A stretch of 64,000 nt of DNA from contig CAVUBL010000011.1 in assembly GCA_963739795.1 (NCBI GenBank), positions 124,001-188,000 on the forward strand, in the 5' to 3' direction. The notes below the pieces were generated by a model, which saw only the letters and a list, made by a program, of their open reading frames with translations, was not told the origin of the DNA and made no database searches. The stretch comes from CAVUBL01 sp963739795 (lineage in GTDB: Bacteria; Acidobacteriota; Thermoanaerobaculia; Multivoradales; DATKCC01). Positions 36,529-45,912 of this stretch are shown in pieces; within the stretch, counting starts at the first letter, position 1; each line of letters starts with the position of its first letter. A program made the translations under genes and the position numbers.

Positions 36529-37500
36529 CGTCGCCGCGCCTACCTCCGGACGCGGCACGCCCATCTCCGGGTCCCACGCCAGGATCTTGTCGCTCCGGGG
36601 GAGCGGCGCCTCGGGGACCTGTCCCACCGACACGCCGTCCTTCCAGTCCGTCGGGCAAATGGCGACGTAGCGCGCGTAGCCGCCCGTTCCGCCCTGGAGC
36701 TTCGGGTAGCCTATGGTCACCAGGCAGCCGGTCTCCGGTACCTGGTCCAGATTGGCCACGCCCTCGGCCTGCGTGTAGCCGTGGTGCATCAGCCAGTGCT
36801 CGCTGTCGAGGTTCGGCGTGTCGTCGGTGTCGAGAGTCTCGTGGCCGTGGAAGAGGATGTGGCGCTCCTCGTGGAGGAACTGGACGGCCGCCAGCGATAC
36901 GCCCGGGAAAACCGCCCCCGTGGCGAGGGCGGGATCGGGCCAGCGCTTCGACCAGTCGGAGCGGACCATCACCACCGAGCCGGCGGGAATCCTGCCGTTC
37001 CTTGCCTCCCAGCGCTCGATGTCCGAAACCTGGAGGGCGTACCCCGGGTCCTTGGCCACCTGGTCGACGATCGAGATCACCACCAGCGGCCGGACCGCGA
37101 AGGTCGGCGGCAGCTCGTCGATGGACGGGTACTCGGGCGCCCAGTGGGCCGGAGGGTCGAGCTGGGTGCCGAGCTGGTCGGTCGCGAAGTCGTAGTGAGT
37201 CGCCTCGAAGCCGTCGGTCGCATAGCGGTAGGGCTTGCCGGTCGCCGGGTCGAGGGCCGGCCCGAAGGTCGATTTTCCGAAGCCCCGCCAGACCGGGATC
37301 GAGGGGGAGACGGTGTGGGTGAGGTCGATGTACTTGGCACCCTTGAGCGAGTGCTCGTAGACCGACCACAACCCGTGGGCGGGAGACTTCGGGGAGGGGC
37401 TCTGCGCCGCCGGCGGCGGGCCGGCGGAAGGGTTCCGGGCCGCGGGAAGAAGGAGGAGCGCGGCGGCGGCCGCGATGGCGAGAAGGAGGGCTTTCTTCAT
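36478..37500 (-). CDS. Exported cyclase-family (kynurenine formamidase-like) hydrolase
   Basis: The 340-aa protein has a signal peptide or N-terminal anchor (MKKALLLAIAAAAALLLLP), then the PF04199 cyclase fold: YIDLTHTVSPSIPVWRGF, the metal region LGTQLDPPAHWAP, SDWSKRW and HGHETLDTDD. In the HxGTHxDxPxH metal motif, two histidines are Gln (QLGTQLD), a change common in one branch of this family. The enzyme probably hydrolyses an amide or ester. The last 16 residues (SPDFYPASVAKRRRCS) are encoded by an inserted palindromic element, so the original C-terminus has been changed. Start ATG 37500 is behind GGAGAA. Confidence 0.85.
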   Translation of the reverse strand: MKKALLLAIAAAAALLLLPAARNPSAGPPPAAQSPSPKSPAHGLWSVYEHSLKGAKYIDLTHTVSPSIPVWRGFGKSTFGPALDPATGKPYRYATDGFEATHYDFATDQLGTQLDPPAHWAPEYPSIDELPPTFAVRPLVVISIVDQVAKDPGYALQVSDIERWEARNGRIPAGSVVMVRSDWSKRWPDPALATGAVFPGVSLAAVQFLHEERHILFHGHETLDTDDTPNLDSEHWLMHHGYTQAEGVANLDQVPETGCLVTIGYPKLQGGTGGYARYVAICPTDWKDGVSVGQVPEAPLPRSDKILAWDPEMGVPRPEVGAATSPDFYPASVAKRRRCS

Positions 37501-37523
37501 GCGGGTTCTCCGAGCGGAGGGCT

Positions 37524-37889
37524 TCAGGACAGCAGGACCAGAAGGAGCGCCAGCGCGGCCGGCAGGGCCTGGACGAAGAGGATCTTGCGGCTGGCGGTGG
37601 CGGCGCCGAAGAGGCCGGCGATGAGCACGCAGGTCAGGAAGAAGAGCTTCACGCCCGTCCCGCCCGCGCTACTCGAGCCCAGGACGAGCCCCCAGACGAG
37701 GCCTGCGGCGAGGAAGCCGTTGTAGAGCCCCTGGTTGGCGGCGAGCACCTTCGTGGCCGCCGCGGCCTCCCGGCTCTGGCCGAAGGCGCGGAGCCCGGCC
37801 GGCTTGTCCCAGAGGAACATCTCCAGCACCAGGAAGTAGACGTGCAGGAGGGCGACGAGGCCCACGACGACGTTGGCGATGGTGGACAC
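37524..37889 (-). CDS. DUF1304 small membrane protein
   Basis: The 121-aa protein is almost entirely hydrophobic (four helices) and begins STIANVVVGLVALLHVYFLVLEMFLWDKP, then ANQGLYNGFLAAGLVWGL. These are the hallmarks of DUF1304. It starts at GTG 37889, seven bases after GAGGAG. The function is unknown. It is placed 23 bp before the cyclase-family gene and may be expressed with it. Confidence 0.88.
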   Translation of the reverse strand: MSTIANVVVGLVALLHVYFLVLEMFLWDKPAGLRAFGQSREAAAATKVLAANQGLYNGFLAAGLVWGLVLGSSSAGGTGVKLFFLTCVLIAGLFGAATASRKILFVQALPAALALLLVLLS

Positions 37890-37923
37890 GGAGTCTCCTC
37901 CTCGGTGAGGGATCGCGAAAAGC

Positions 37924-38556
37924 CTACACCCGCGGCGCCGGCAACCCGTCGAAGACGTCGACCATCCCGGTTTCGAGGGAGTACTCGGCGCCGACGACCA
38001 AAAGGCCGTCCCGCTCGGCCTTCTCCTCCAGGATCCGCGAGCCGTGGCGCAGGTGGTCCGCCGAGGCGCGGACGTTCGCCCGGACGGCGTGGTGGACCAG
38101 CGCCTCCCGGTCGCCGCGGAGGTCGGTCTCGAGGAGGGTCTCCACGGAGGGTCGGATGCGGTCGACGATCGAGCCCAGGTTGGGGGAGCGGTCCGCGCTC
38201 GGGCGCTCGAGCTCGGCGAGGGTGGCCTGGACGGCGCCGCACCCCGAGTGCCCCAGGACCACGACGAGGCGCGTGCCGAGGACCTCGGCGGCGTACTCGA
38301 CGCTACCCACGAGCGAAGGCGCCACGACGTTGCCGGCCACGCGGATCACGAACAGGTCCCCGAGGCCCTGGTCGAAGACGATCTCCGCCGGCACCCGGGA
38401 GTCCGCGCAGCCGAGGATGACGGCGAAGGGCTCCTGGCCGGCGACCAGCTCCCGGCGCGCGGCCGGCCCGGTGGCCAGGCAGCGGCTCGGCGAGCCTGCC
38501 ACGAACCGGCGATTGCCGTCGCGCAGGCGTTCGAGGGCTTCGAGGGCGGGAATCAT
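37924..38556 (-). CDS. Beta-class carbonic anhydrase
   Basis: The 210-aa protein has the zinc ligands Cys50, His103 and Cys106 (in LGCADSR and GHSGCGA) and the Asp52-Arg54 dyad of active beta-carbonic anhydrases. It interconverts CO2 and bicarbonate in the cytoplasm. The length is usual for the family. It starts at ATG 38556 and lies 34 bp before the DUF1304 gene, so the two may be transcribed together. The window also encodes malic enzyme and formate dehydrogenase, which release CO2, but no direct link is shown. Confidence 0.95.
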   Translation of the reverse strand: MIPALEALERLRDGNRRFVAGSPSRCLATGPAARRELVAGQEPFAVILGCADSRVPAEIVFDQGLGDLFVIRVAGNVVAPSLVGSVEYAAEVLGTRLVVVLGHSGCGAVQATLAELERPSADRSPNLGSIVDRIRPSVETLLETDLRGDREALVHHAVRANVRASADHLRHGSRILEEKAERDGLLVVGAEYSLETGMVDVFDGLPAPRV

Positions 38557-38610
38557 GGGTCGAGCGGCGATCAGTGGAGAGGAGGGAGGGAGCGTCGGAT
38601 CACCCGGGAC

Positions 38611-39222
38611 TCAGAGAGGCGCCCAGACCGGCTCGAGGTCCAGGACGAAGCCGGGAAGCTCGGGGTCGCCGGAGACCGTCTCCGGCGCCTCGAGCGCCTC
38701 GGCCTCCCGGCCCGGCCGGTAGACGTGTACCCGTCGCGCGTGCGGATCGATCAGCCAGCCGAGCCGCGCGCCGTTGTCGCGGTACTCCTCCATCTTCGCC
38801 TGCAGGGTCGCGAGCCGATCCGAGGGCGACTTGATCTCCACGACGAAGTCCGGGCACAGGGGAAGGAACTTCTCGCGCGCGTCCGGAGGGATGTCGGCCA
38901 GACGGGAGCGGACGACCCACGAGGCGTCCGGAGACCGCATGGAGTCATTCGGGAGAATGAAGCCGCCCGACGAGTCGAAGGCGATGCCGGAGCCGTCGCG
39001 CTTCGCCCAGGTTCCGAGCGCGGTGGCGACCTCCAGGCTCCGATGACTGCTCCCTGCCCCCGCTGGCGTCATGACGATGAGATCTCCCTTCGCATCGCGC
39101 TCGATCCGCAGCTCCGGGTTCCGCGCGCACAGCTCGAAGAGCTCGTCGTCCGTTCGGGGGACCACGCTTCCCAGGTCTAAGAGGAGCGGCTCAGGCTCGA
39201 TGTAGATCGAGATGCCTCGCAT
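38611..39222 (-). CDS. Uma2-family putative endonuclease
   Basis: The 203-aa protein belongs to the Uma2/DUF820 group of restriction-endonuclease-like folds. Landmarks are ELFELCARNPELRIERDAKGDLIVMTPAG near the N-terminus, FILPNDSMRSPDASWV and the catalytic-type PDFVVEIKSPSDRLATLQAKMEEY (Asp, Glu, Lys). Members are widespread in bacteria with large genomes. Their role is unproven. It stands alone in front of an intergenic repeat region. Confidence 0.9.
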   Translation of the reverse strand: MRGISIYIEPEPLLLDLGSVVPRTDDELFELCARNPELRIERDAKGDLIVMTPAGAGSSHRSLEVATALGTWAKRDGSGIAFDSSGGFILPNDSMRSPDASWVVRSRLADIPPDAREKFLPLCPDFVVEIKSPSDRLATLQAKMEEYRDNGARLGWLIDPHARRVHVYRPGREAEALEAPETVSGDPELPGFVLDLEPVWAPL

Positions 39223-39599
39223 GGCTTCGCCCGAAGGTTAGCACGGGGTCGAGGACGCCGAGGTCGTCGGATGGCACGGAGATCCTGAAGCGGAGCCCGG
39301 AGGACTCAGGCTCCGTGCAAAGCGTTTCGGCCGGGATGACGATGTGGGGCGGTCAGGGCTGCCATGCCCGATACACAGCCGAAGAGGCCTCCCCCGCAGC
39401 TTGGGGCTGGCCGTCCCGGAGGGCCCCGGCCCGCCCCAAGGGGCTCGCTCAGAGAATCCTTCCGCATTCGGCCGCCCAGGCATCCATCCTCGCGGCGTTG
39501 CGCTCCCTGCGACATAGGCCCTGCTATGCCTCGGTCGCGCGCCTTGCGAGAATGGCGCCTGCGCACCCTCGGTGCAGGAGGTCTTCTCGGATCGAGCCC
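39223..39599. other. Intergenic region with a degenerate palindromic element
   Basis: No gene can be supported. A degenerate copy of the palindromic family occupies about 39473-39565: imperfect arms CGCCCAGGCATCCATCCTCG and GCGAGAATGGCGCCTGCG surround GCGGCGTTGC...CTGCGACATAGGCCCTGCTATGCC. The remaining sequence is GC-rich without further structure that I can name. Confidence 0.55.
39473..39565. repeat. Degenerate member of the palindromic element family
   Basis: The core GACATAGGCCCTGCTATGCC corresponds base for base with GACGTAGGCCCCGCTACGCC in the element at 52241-52407. The outer arms are imperfect inverted repeats, which suggests age. It lies 35 bp from the stop of the first ADOP permease gene. 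Confidence 0.6.
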
Positions 39600-42095
39600 C
39601 TACTCGGCCGCCAGCGCCACCGCCGGGTCCACCCGCGTCGCCCGCCGTGCAGGAATCGCCGTTGCAGCCAGCACCACCAGCGTGAGCAACCCCGCCACCG
39701 CCAGGAACACCTCCGGATCGAGCGGCGTCACCCCGTAGAGCATCCCCGCCATCGCACGCGTCAGGAACACGGCCCCTACCAGCCCCGTCCCCAGCCCCAC
39801 CGCCAGCACCCGCACCCCGTGGCCCAGCACCAGCCGGAACACCTCCCCGCTCGACGACCCCAGCGCCACCCGGACCCCCAGCTCCCGCGTGCGCTGCGCC
39901 ACCGCGTAGGCCAGCACCCCGTAGATCCCCACCGCCGCCAAGAAGAGCGCCACCAGCGCGAACACCGTCGCGAGCAGCATCGGCAGCCGCGTGTCCACCA
40001 GCGCCCGGTCGATCCGCTCGTCCATGGTCATCACGTCGTCGAGGGGTAGCTCCGGATCGAGTGCGCGGAGCACGCGCCGCACGCCCGGCACCAGCGCCTT
40101 CGGATCACCGTCGGTCCTCAGCGCAACGGTCAGGTTGCTCCGGGTGTCCTGGCTCAGCGGGAAGTAGTAGGCGCCGTGGTTGCTCTCGCCGGCCAGGTCC
40201 GAGACCAGGATCTCGTCCACCACTCCCACCACCGTCAGCCACTCGATCTTCGAAGGGTCCTTCTCGAGCTGGGGCACGCTCTGGGAGATCCGCCCCCCGA
40301 CCGGGTCGCGACCCGGCCAGTACTTCTCCGCCATCCAGCGGTCGACGATCGCCACCTTCTGCGAGTCCGCCGTGTCCCGCTGGTCGAACGGCCGGCCCTC
40401 GAGCACCTTGATCCCCAGGGTCTGGAAGTAACCGGGCGACACGATCCGCCGGAACGGCGCCCGCACCGATTCGCCCGGCTGCGGCTCGTAGCCCTCCACG
40501 GTGATCACGCTCGAGCTCGAGTTGTTGCCGAAGGGGATCGCGTCGGTGAGGCCGGCGTGCACGACCCCTGGAAGCGAGCGAGCCCGATCGAGGAAGCGGG
40601 AGGCGAAGGCGCGCCGGGCCGGGTCGTCCTTGTAACGGCTGTCGGGCAGCGAGACGGTGGCGGTCAGCACGCCGGCGGGCTGGAAGCCCGGATCGACCGC
40701 CAGCAGCTTCTGGAAGCTCGTGAGCAGGAAGCCCGCTCCCACCAGGAGCACGAAGGCGAAGGCCACCTGCAGCGCGACCAGGGTGCTCCGGGCGACGACG
40801 GCCCGGCGCGAGGCACTGCCCGTTCGGCCCTCCTCGCGGAAGATCGAAGAGAGGTCGCTGCGGAACACCTGGACCACCGGGATCAGCCCGAAGACCGTGC
40901 CCAGCACGAGTGCTGTGGCGAGGGTGACCAGAAGCACCCCGCCGTCGACCCCGATCTCCGCGCCCCGCGGGATGTGCTCGGCACCTAGAGTGGCAAGCAG
41001 TCGCAGGCTCCAGTACCCGGCGAGGACGCCGAGGGCACTCCCGACGAGGGTGAGCACCAGATTCTCCGTGATCAGCTGGCCGGCCAGGCGACCGCGTCCC
41101 GCTCCCAGGGCGCAGCGCGTGGCGAGCTCCTTCCGGCGGGTGCTGGTGCGCACCAGGATCAGGTTCGCAATGTTGCCACAGCCGATCAGCAGCACGAAGA
41201 GGGCGCCGCCCAGGAGCAGGGCGAGCTTCGGCCGAATGTCGCGGATCATGTCGTCGCGCCAGGGCTCGACGATCGTGTGGAAGCCGGCGTCGATCAGGAG
41301 CTGCTTGAACTGAGGGAAGCGCTCGAGGTTCCGGGCGTTCAAGGCGTCGATCTGGGACCGTGCCTGGGCCAGCGAGGCACCCGGGGCCAGGCGGGCGATC
41401 ATCTGCCAGGAGTTCGAGTGGCGCCGGTCGTCCGAGCGGTCCTCGGTCGTGAAGGCGGCCGGGACGATCAGCTTGGCGCGGGTGTCGGGCACCTCGAAGC
41501 CCCGGGGCAGGACTCCGATCACGGTGTAGGGCTCGCCGTCGAGGCGGAGGTCCTGGCCGAGGGCATCGTCGCGGCCCCCGAACAGCCGCTGCCACATGCC
41601 GTAGGTCAGGATCACCTTCTTCTCGTTGCCCACCTCGCCGTCCTCGGCGCTGAACGCGCGGCCGCGGAGGACTTTGACGCCCAGCACGTCGAAGATCGAC
41701 GGGGTGGCCACGAGCGTGCGCACGCGCTCCGGAGTCTCGCCGTGGAGCAGCGCCGGTCCCTGGGTGCGGAACAGGGCCACGCTCGCGAAGGCTCCCACCT
41801 GCTTCTTTCGGTCGTAGAAGTCCGGTACGCCGTTCGACGACCGCTCGACGCCTGCGCCTGGGTAGCTGTTGTTGAGGATCACCAGGCGGTCGGAGGCCGG
41901 GAACGGGAGGGGCTCGAGGACGACCGACCGGAAGACGCTGAAGGTGGCGACCGCCGCGCCCATGCAGAGCGTCAGGATCAGGAGGACGGTGACGGTAAAG
42001 CCGCGACCGCGCGCCAGGGTGAGGAACGCGTGGCGGAGGTCCCTGCCCAGGAGCTCGGGGCGGGCACGGTCGGGGCGCGGCGGTCGGTCGGTCAT
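39600..42095 (-). CDS. ADOP-type FtsX/MacB-like permease
   Basis: The 831-aa protein from ATG 42095 (GGGAGGAG upstream) has the ADOP layout. A helix follows DLRHAFLTLARGRGFTV, then a MacB periplasmic core domain, a block of three helices, a second periplasmic domain and a final FtsX block ending ATRVDPAVALAAE. No ATPase lies next to it, which is usual for this Acidobacteriota-expanded group. Such proteins resemble macrolide or lipoprotein exporters of the MacB class without the nucleotide-binding domain. The function is unproven. A shared ECF-like promoter lies at 42138-42167. Confidence 0.9.
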   Translation of the reverse strand: MTDRPPRPDRARPELLGRDLRHAFLTLARGRGFTVTVLLILTLCMGAAVATFSVFRSVVLEPLPFPASDRLVILNNSYPGAGVERSSNGVPDFYDRKKQVGAFASVALFRTQGPALLHGETPERVRTLVATPSIFDVLGVKVLRGRAFSAEDGEVGNEKKVILTYGMWQRLFGGRDDALGQDLRLDGEPYTVIGVLPRGFEVPDTRAKLIVPAAFTTEDRSDDRRHSNSWQMIARLAPGASLAQARSQIDALNARNLERFPQFKQLLIDAGFHTIVEPWRDDMIRDIRPKLALLLGGALFVLLIGCGNIANLILVRTSTRRKELATRCALGAGRGRLAGQLITENLVLTLVGSALGVLAGYWSLRLLATLGAEHIPRGAEIGVDGGVLLVTLATALVLGTVFGLIPVVQVFRSDLSSIFREEGRTGSASRRAVVARSTLVALQVAFAFVLLVGAGFLLTSFQKLLAVDPGFQPAGVLTATVSLPDSRYKDDPARRAFASRFLDRARSLPGVVHAGLTDAIPFGNNSSSSVITVEGYEPQPGESVRAPFRRIVSPGYFQTLGIKVLEGRPFDQRDTADSQKVAIVDRWMAEKYWPGRDPVGGRISQSVPQLEKDPSKIEWLTVVGVVDEILVSDLAGESNHGAYYFPLSQDTRSNLTVALRTDGDPKALVPGVRRVLRALDPELPLDDVMTMDERIDRALVDTRLPMLLATVFALVALFLAAVGIYGVLAYAVAQRTRELGVRVALGSSSGEVFRLVLGHGVRVLAVGLGTGLVGAVFLTRAMAGMLYGVTPLDPEVFLAVAGLLTLVVLAATAIPARRATRVDPAVALAAE

Positions 42096-42137
42096 CGGTC
42101 TCCTCCCGGGCAGCTCGGAAGCGGGCCACCTCACCCG

Positions 42138-42167
42138 ATCTAACGGGTGGGCGGGGCGGCGGGTTTC
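42138..42167 (-). promoter_or_regulatory. ECF-like promoter motif of the first ADOP gene
   Basis: GAAAC (42167-42163) is followed after 18 bp by GTTAG (42144-42140). The same arrangement AAAC-N17-GTAG occurs before the other two ADOP genes (45882-45907 and 48390-48415). The transcript would start roughly 35 bp upstream of the ATG. Confidence 0.4.
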
Positions 42168-42215
42168 ACAAGAGTGCCGCGAAGACCGCGGGACGAGCCG
42201 GCGAGCGCGCGCGGC

Positions 42216-43313
42216 TCAGAAGCGAGCCGGGTCGAAGGCCTCGGCCGGCGTCTCGCCCAGGAGACCCTCGGCGGCCAGCCGGCCGACCTCCCAGCTACAG
42301 CCCATGCCGTGGCCTCCCAGGCCGGCCACCCAGAAGAAGCTCTCCTCGCCGGGCGCCGGGCCGATGACGAAGCGGCCGTCGGCCGGCCGGGTGCGGAAGC
42401 AGGACCAAACGCTCCGGACCCGGGCGTCGCGCAGGCGGGGCAGGTGGGCGTGGATGCGCTCGGCCAGGGCCTCCTCGATGCCGGGGCTCACCGTCTCCTC
42501 GAGGCTCCTCGAGGTCTCCTCGTCGCAGATCGAGACGAGGAGACCTCCCGACTCGGGCCGCAGGTAGAAGTGCCGGTCGAGGTCCCACACGAACGGCCAG
42601 TCGGGGTCGATGGGGCCGACGCCCTCGACCACGAAGAGGTGGCGCTTGTAGGCCACCAGCTCCGGCCCGGGAACGCCGGCGAGGGCCGCCACCTCCCCCG
42701 CCCAGCCGCCGGCGGCGTCGACCACGCGGCCGGCCTCGATCTCGCCCCGGGCGGTTCGCAGGCGCCAGGCCCCACCTCCGCCGCCTCGCCGTAGCTCGAG
42801 GACCCGGTGCTCGGTGAGGAGCTCCACGCCTCGGGAGCGCGCGCCGGCCAGGTAGTGGCTCAGGAGGGCCCAGGTGTCGAGCACGCCATCGGTAGGGGTC
42901 TCGAGCACCGCCTCGAAGGAGTGACCCACCAGGAGCGGGATGCGCTCGAAGGCCCGGTCCGGGGCCACGAAGCGGCTGGCGCTCCGCTCCGGCGACCCCG
43001 GGGCCTCGGGGACCCGGACCGTCTCCAGCGTCGCGCGGCGCCCCAGCAGGAGCGAGCCCACCGGCCGGTAGCCGACCTCGTCGGCGAGCTCCTCGTAGGG
43101 CCCACGGCTCGCCATGGCGACCGCACGGATCGCCGGATCGGCCTCGGTCTGGCGGAGCATCGAGGCGTTGCGCCCCGAGGCGTGGGCGCCGGGGGCCTTC
43201 TCCTGCTCCAGGAGGGCGATGGAGCCGGCGAAGCCCCGGCTCAGGTGGTAGGCGGTGGCGGCGCCGGCGAACCCGGCGCCGACGATGGCGATGTCGAAGC
43301 CGCGCGAGCCCAT
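42216..43313 (-). CDS. FAD-dependent amino-acid oxidase-type oxidoreductase (DAO family)
   Basis: The 365-aa protein has the FAD-binding GxGxxG (IAIVGAGFAGAATAYHL), an acidic end in the second strand (LLEQEKAPG), RNASMLRQ and the C-terminal VAGLGGHGMGCSWEVGRLAAE of glycine oxidase, D-amino-acid dehydrogenase and sarcosine oxidase relatives. It oxidises an amine using flavin. The substrate is unknown. It lies between two ADOP permease genes, on the same strand but not overlapping them. Confidence 0.9.
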   Translation of the reverse strand: MGSRGFDIAIVGAGFAGAATAYHLSRGFAGSIALLEQEKAPGAHASGRNASMLRQTEADPAIRAVAMASRGPYEELADEVGYRPVGSLLLGRRATLETVRVPEAPGSPERSASRFVAPDRAFERIPLLVGHSFEAVLETPTDGVLDTWALLSHYLAGARSRGVELLTEHRVLELRRGGGGGAWRLRTARGEIEAGRVVDAAGGWAGEVAALAGVPGPELVAYKRHLFVVEGVGPIDPDWPFVWDLDRHFYLRPESGGLLVSICDEETSRSLEETVSPGIEEALAERIHAHLPRLRDARVRSVWSCFRTRPADGRFVIGPAPGEESFFWVAGLGGHGMGCSWEVGRLAAEGLLGETPAEAFDPARF

Positions 43314-43399
43314 GGCCGCTCAGCGTAGCAGCCAGACGCCCGCGAATCGTGGAACCGGTCGGGGGGGAAGGGGATCGAGGGGATGTGGGGGGCACCGGG

Positions 43400-45826
43400 T
43401 CAACTGTCGCGCAGGGCGATCGCCGGGTCGACGGCGGCGGCGCGGCGAGCGGGCATCCAGCTCGCGAGCACCGTCACCACCGCCAGCACCGCACCCACGC
43501 CCAGCACGGTCAGCGGCTGGACCTGGGTCAGGCCGGACAGCGCGGTGCCGATCGCCCGGGTCACCAGGATCACTCCCGGCACCCCGAGAACGATCCCGAT
43601 CGCGGCGAGGAGAAGCCCCTGGCGGGTGACCATGGCCCGGACCTGGCCCGCGCGGGCGCCCAGGGCCATGCGCACACCGATCTCGTGGGTGCGCTGGGCC
43701 ACGGTGAAGGCGAGCACGCCGTAGGTCCCGAGCGCGGCGAGGAGCAGGGCGAGAGTGCCGAAGGCGCCCAGGATCGACGTGATCACCCGCATCCCGACGA
43801 AGAACTGCGCCGAGTACGCCGCGATCGACTGCACCTGGGAGACGACGAGACTCGGATCGTACGCCTCGAGCACCTGGCGCACGGGGCCGGCGAGGGCGTC
43901 GGGATCGCCCGCCGAGCGCAGGGTCACTGCCACGGCGGTAGGCGGCTGCTGGGCGAGGGGCAGGTAGATCACCGGCTGGTCCTTGTCGGTGAAGATGACG
44001 CCGTGGGACACCGTGTCCACCACCCCCACGATCCGGTGGCTCTTCCCCTCGACCGTGATCTGCCGGCCGAGGGGGTCGGCGTCCGGCCACTGGCGTTCGA
44101 CCAGAGCGCGGTTGACGATCGCCACCAGCGCCGAGTCGATGCGATCGGCGGAGGTGAAGGCCCGGCCGGCGCGCACCGCCACGCCGAGGGTCTCGAAGAA
44201 CCGGGGGTCGACCCGCCCGACACCGGCGCTCGGCGGCGCCTGGCCCGCGGGCGGCGGCGAAGCGTCCACGGTGTAGGTCTCGCTCGGGAGCAGCGGCGTG
44301 CGGGGGCGGAAGCTCGAAGCGCTCGCCGCCACGACCCCCGGGACGGCCGCGAGGCGACGGCTCATCTCCTCGATCTGCGCCGCCCGTTTCGCCGGCGAGG
44401 CCTGGGCGTCGTCCGGCAGGTCGACCCTCAGCGTGGCCAGATGGGCGGTCTCGAAGCCGGGATCCGTGTGCTGGAGCTCGAGGAAGCTCCTCACCATGAC
44501 CGCCCCGCCTCCCAGGAGCACCAGCGAGAGGGCGATCTCCGCCACCACCAGGCCCCGGGCCACCAGCCGCCGACGGCCTCCGAGGCTCGCTCCGCGCCCG
44601 CCTTCCTTGAGCGCCGTCTGGACCTTCATGCGGCTCACCTGGAAGACCGGGAGCATGCCGACGATCAGCCCGGCGACGACGGTGACTCCGACGGTGAACG
44701 CCAGCACCCGGCCATCGACCGAGGGCAGATAGACCTTGGGCAGGCGGGATACGAAGGCGTTGGCGATGCTGCGGGTCGCGAGGTACCCGAGGCCCAGCCC
44801 CAGCACGCCGCCCGCTGCCGCGGAGACCAGAGACTCCGTGGCGAGCTGGCGGGCGATCCGCCAGCGCCCGGCGCCCAGGCTGGAGCGCACCGCGAGCTCG
44901 GTGACGCGGCCCTGGGTGCGGGCCAGGAGCAGGTTGGCGATGTTGGCGCACGCGATGAGGAGCACGAAGATCAGCGCGCCCTGGAGGAGCCCGAGAATCT
45001 GGCGGTCCTGGTGCGACGGCAGCTCGGTGCGCAGGTTGAGAGTCTGAACCGTGTAGCCCCGGTTCGCCTCCGGGTACTCTTTGGCCAGGCGCTCGCCCAG
45101 CGACTTCATGGCGGTCGCGGCCTCGGCCGTGGTCACCCCGGGGGCGAGGCGGCCCATCGCCAGCAGGTTGCGGCGATCGCGCTTGGCCGTGGCGGGGTCG
45201 AGGGCGAGGGGGCGGTAGAGCTGGATGCCGGGATCGACGAACTCGAAGCGTTCGGGCAGCACGCCCACCACGATGTTGGCCTCGCCGTTGATCGTGATCG
45301 TCTTGCCGAGGACCGCCGGGTCACCGGCGAAGCGGCTCTGCCAGAAGCCGTAGGTGAGGACCACCACCTTGGCAGAGGCGCCGGGCTTCCCCTCCTCTGG
45401 GAGGAAGGCCCGCCCGAGCCGAGGCTGGACGCCCAGCAGGGGGAAGAAATCCGGGGTCACCTGGGCGGCGGTGACCGGCTCGCTCCGGTCGCCCGAGCCG
45501 CTGCCGGCGCCGAGCTTCACCGGAGCGGAGGAATAGGCAGCCATGGCCGAAAAGCTGGTCTGGCGCTGTTGCCAGTCGAGGAAGTTGAGGGCGGAGGTGC
45601 CCGAGACCTGCCCGGCGAGCTTCGGGTCTTGGTACTCCCCGACCAGGGCCAGGCGCTCTGGGTGGTCGTAGGGCAGCGGCCGGAAAAGCAGGCCGTTGAC
45701 CAGGCTGAAGACCGCCGTGTTGCCGGCGATCGCCAGGGCCAGCGAGCCGACCACCAGCACGGTGACCGCCGGGGCCTTGCGCAGGGACCTGAGCGCGTAC
45801 TTGACGTCTTGGACGAGACTCTCCAT
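43400..45826 (-). CDS. ADOP-type FtsX/MacB-like permease
   Basis: The 808-aa protein begins MESLVQDVKYALRSLRKAPAVTV and follows the ADOP plan of two MacB-type periplasmic domains and two FtsX helix blocks. It contains FGFWQSRFAGDPAVLGKTITINGE, the usual region after the first periplasmic strand, and ends AAAVDPAIALRDS. It is paralogous to the products of 39600-42095 and 45913-48366. A GAGGAACG sequence precedes the ATG, and a shared ECF-like promoter lies at 45882-45907. Confidence 0.9.
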   Translation of the reverse strand: MESLVQDVKYALRSLRKAPAVTVLVVGSLALAIAGNTAVFSLVNGLLFRPLPYDHPERLALVGEYQDPKLAGQVSGTSALNFLDWQQRQTSFSAMAAYSSAPVKLGAGSGSGDRSEPVTAAQVTPDFFPLLGVQPRLGRAFLPEEGKPGASAKVVVLTYGFWQSRFAGDPAVLGKTITINGEANIVVGVLPERFEFVDPGIQLYRPLALDPATAKRDRRNLLAMGRLAPGVTTAEAATAMKSLGERLAKEYPEANRGYTVQTLNLRTELPSHQDRQILGLLQGALIFVLLIACANIANLLLARTQGRVTELAVRSSLGAGRWRIARQLATESLVSAAAGGVLGLGLGYLATRSIANAFVSRLPKVYLPSVDGRVLAFTVGVTVVAGLIVGMLPVFQVSRMKVQTALKEGGRGASLGGRRRLVARGLVVAEIALSLVLLGGGAVMVRSFLELQHTDPGFETAHLATLRVDLPDDAQASPAKRAAQIEEMSRRLAAVPGVVAASASSFRPRTPLLPSETYTVDASPPPAGQAPPSAGVGRVDPRFFETLGVAVRAGRAFTSADRIDSALVAIVNRALVERQWPDADPLGRQITVEGKSHRIVGVVDTVSHGVIFTDKDQPVIYLPLAQQPPTAVAVTLRSAGDPDALAGPVRQVLEAYDPSLVVSQVQSIAAYSAQFFVGMRVITSILGAFGTLALLLAALGTYGVLAFTVAQRTHEIGVRMALGARAGQVRAMVTRQGLLLAAIGIVLGVPGVILVTRAIGTALSGLTQVQPLTVLGVGAVLAVVTVLASWMPARRAAAVDPAIALRDS

Positions 45827-45881
45827 CGTTCCTCCTCGGTGCGGGCCGCGGTCGCCCCGCGCTCGACCCGTTCAGGGAGGA

Positions 45882-45907
45882 CTACGACTCCCGCCGCCGG
45901 GAGTTTC
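45882..45907 (-). promoter_or_regulatory. ECF-like promoter motif of the second ADOP gene
   Basis: GAAAC (45907-45903) is followed after 17 bp by GTAG (45885-45882). The start codon is 56 bp further on. The spacer contains the short palindrome CTCCCGGCGGCGGGAG. Confidence 0.4.
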
Positions 45908-45912
45908 GCCGC

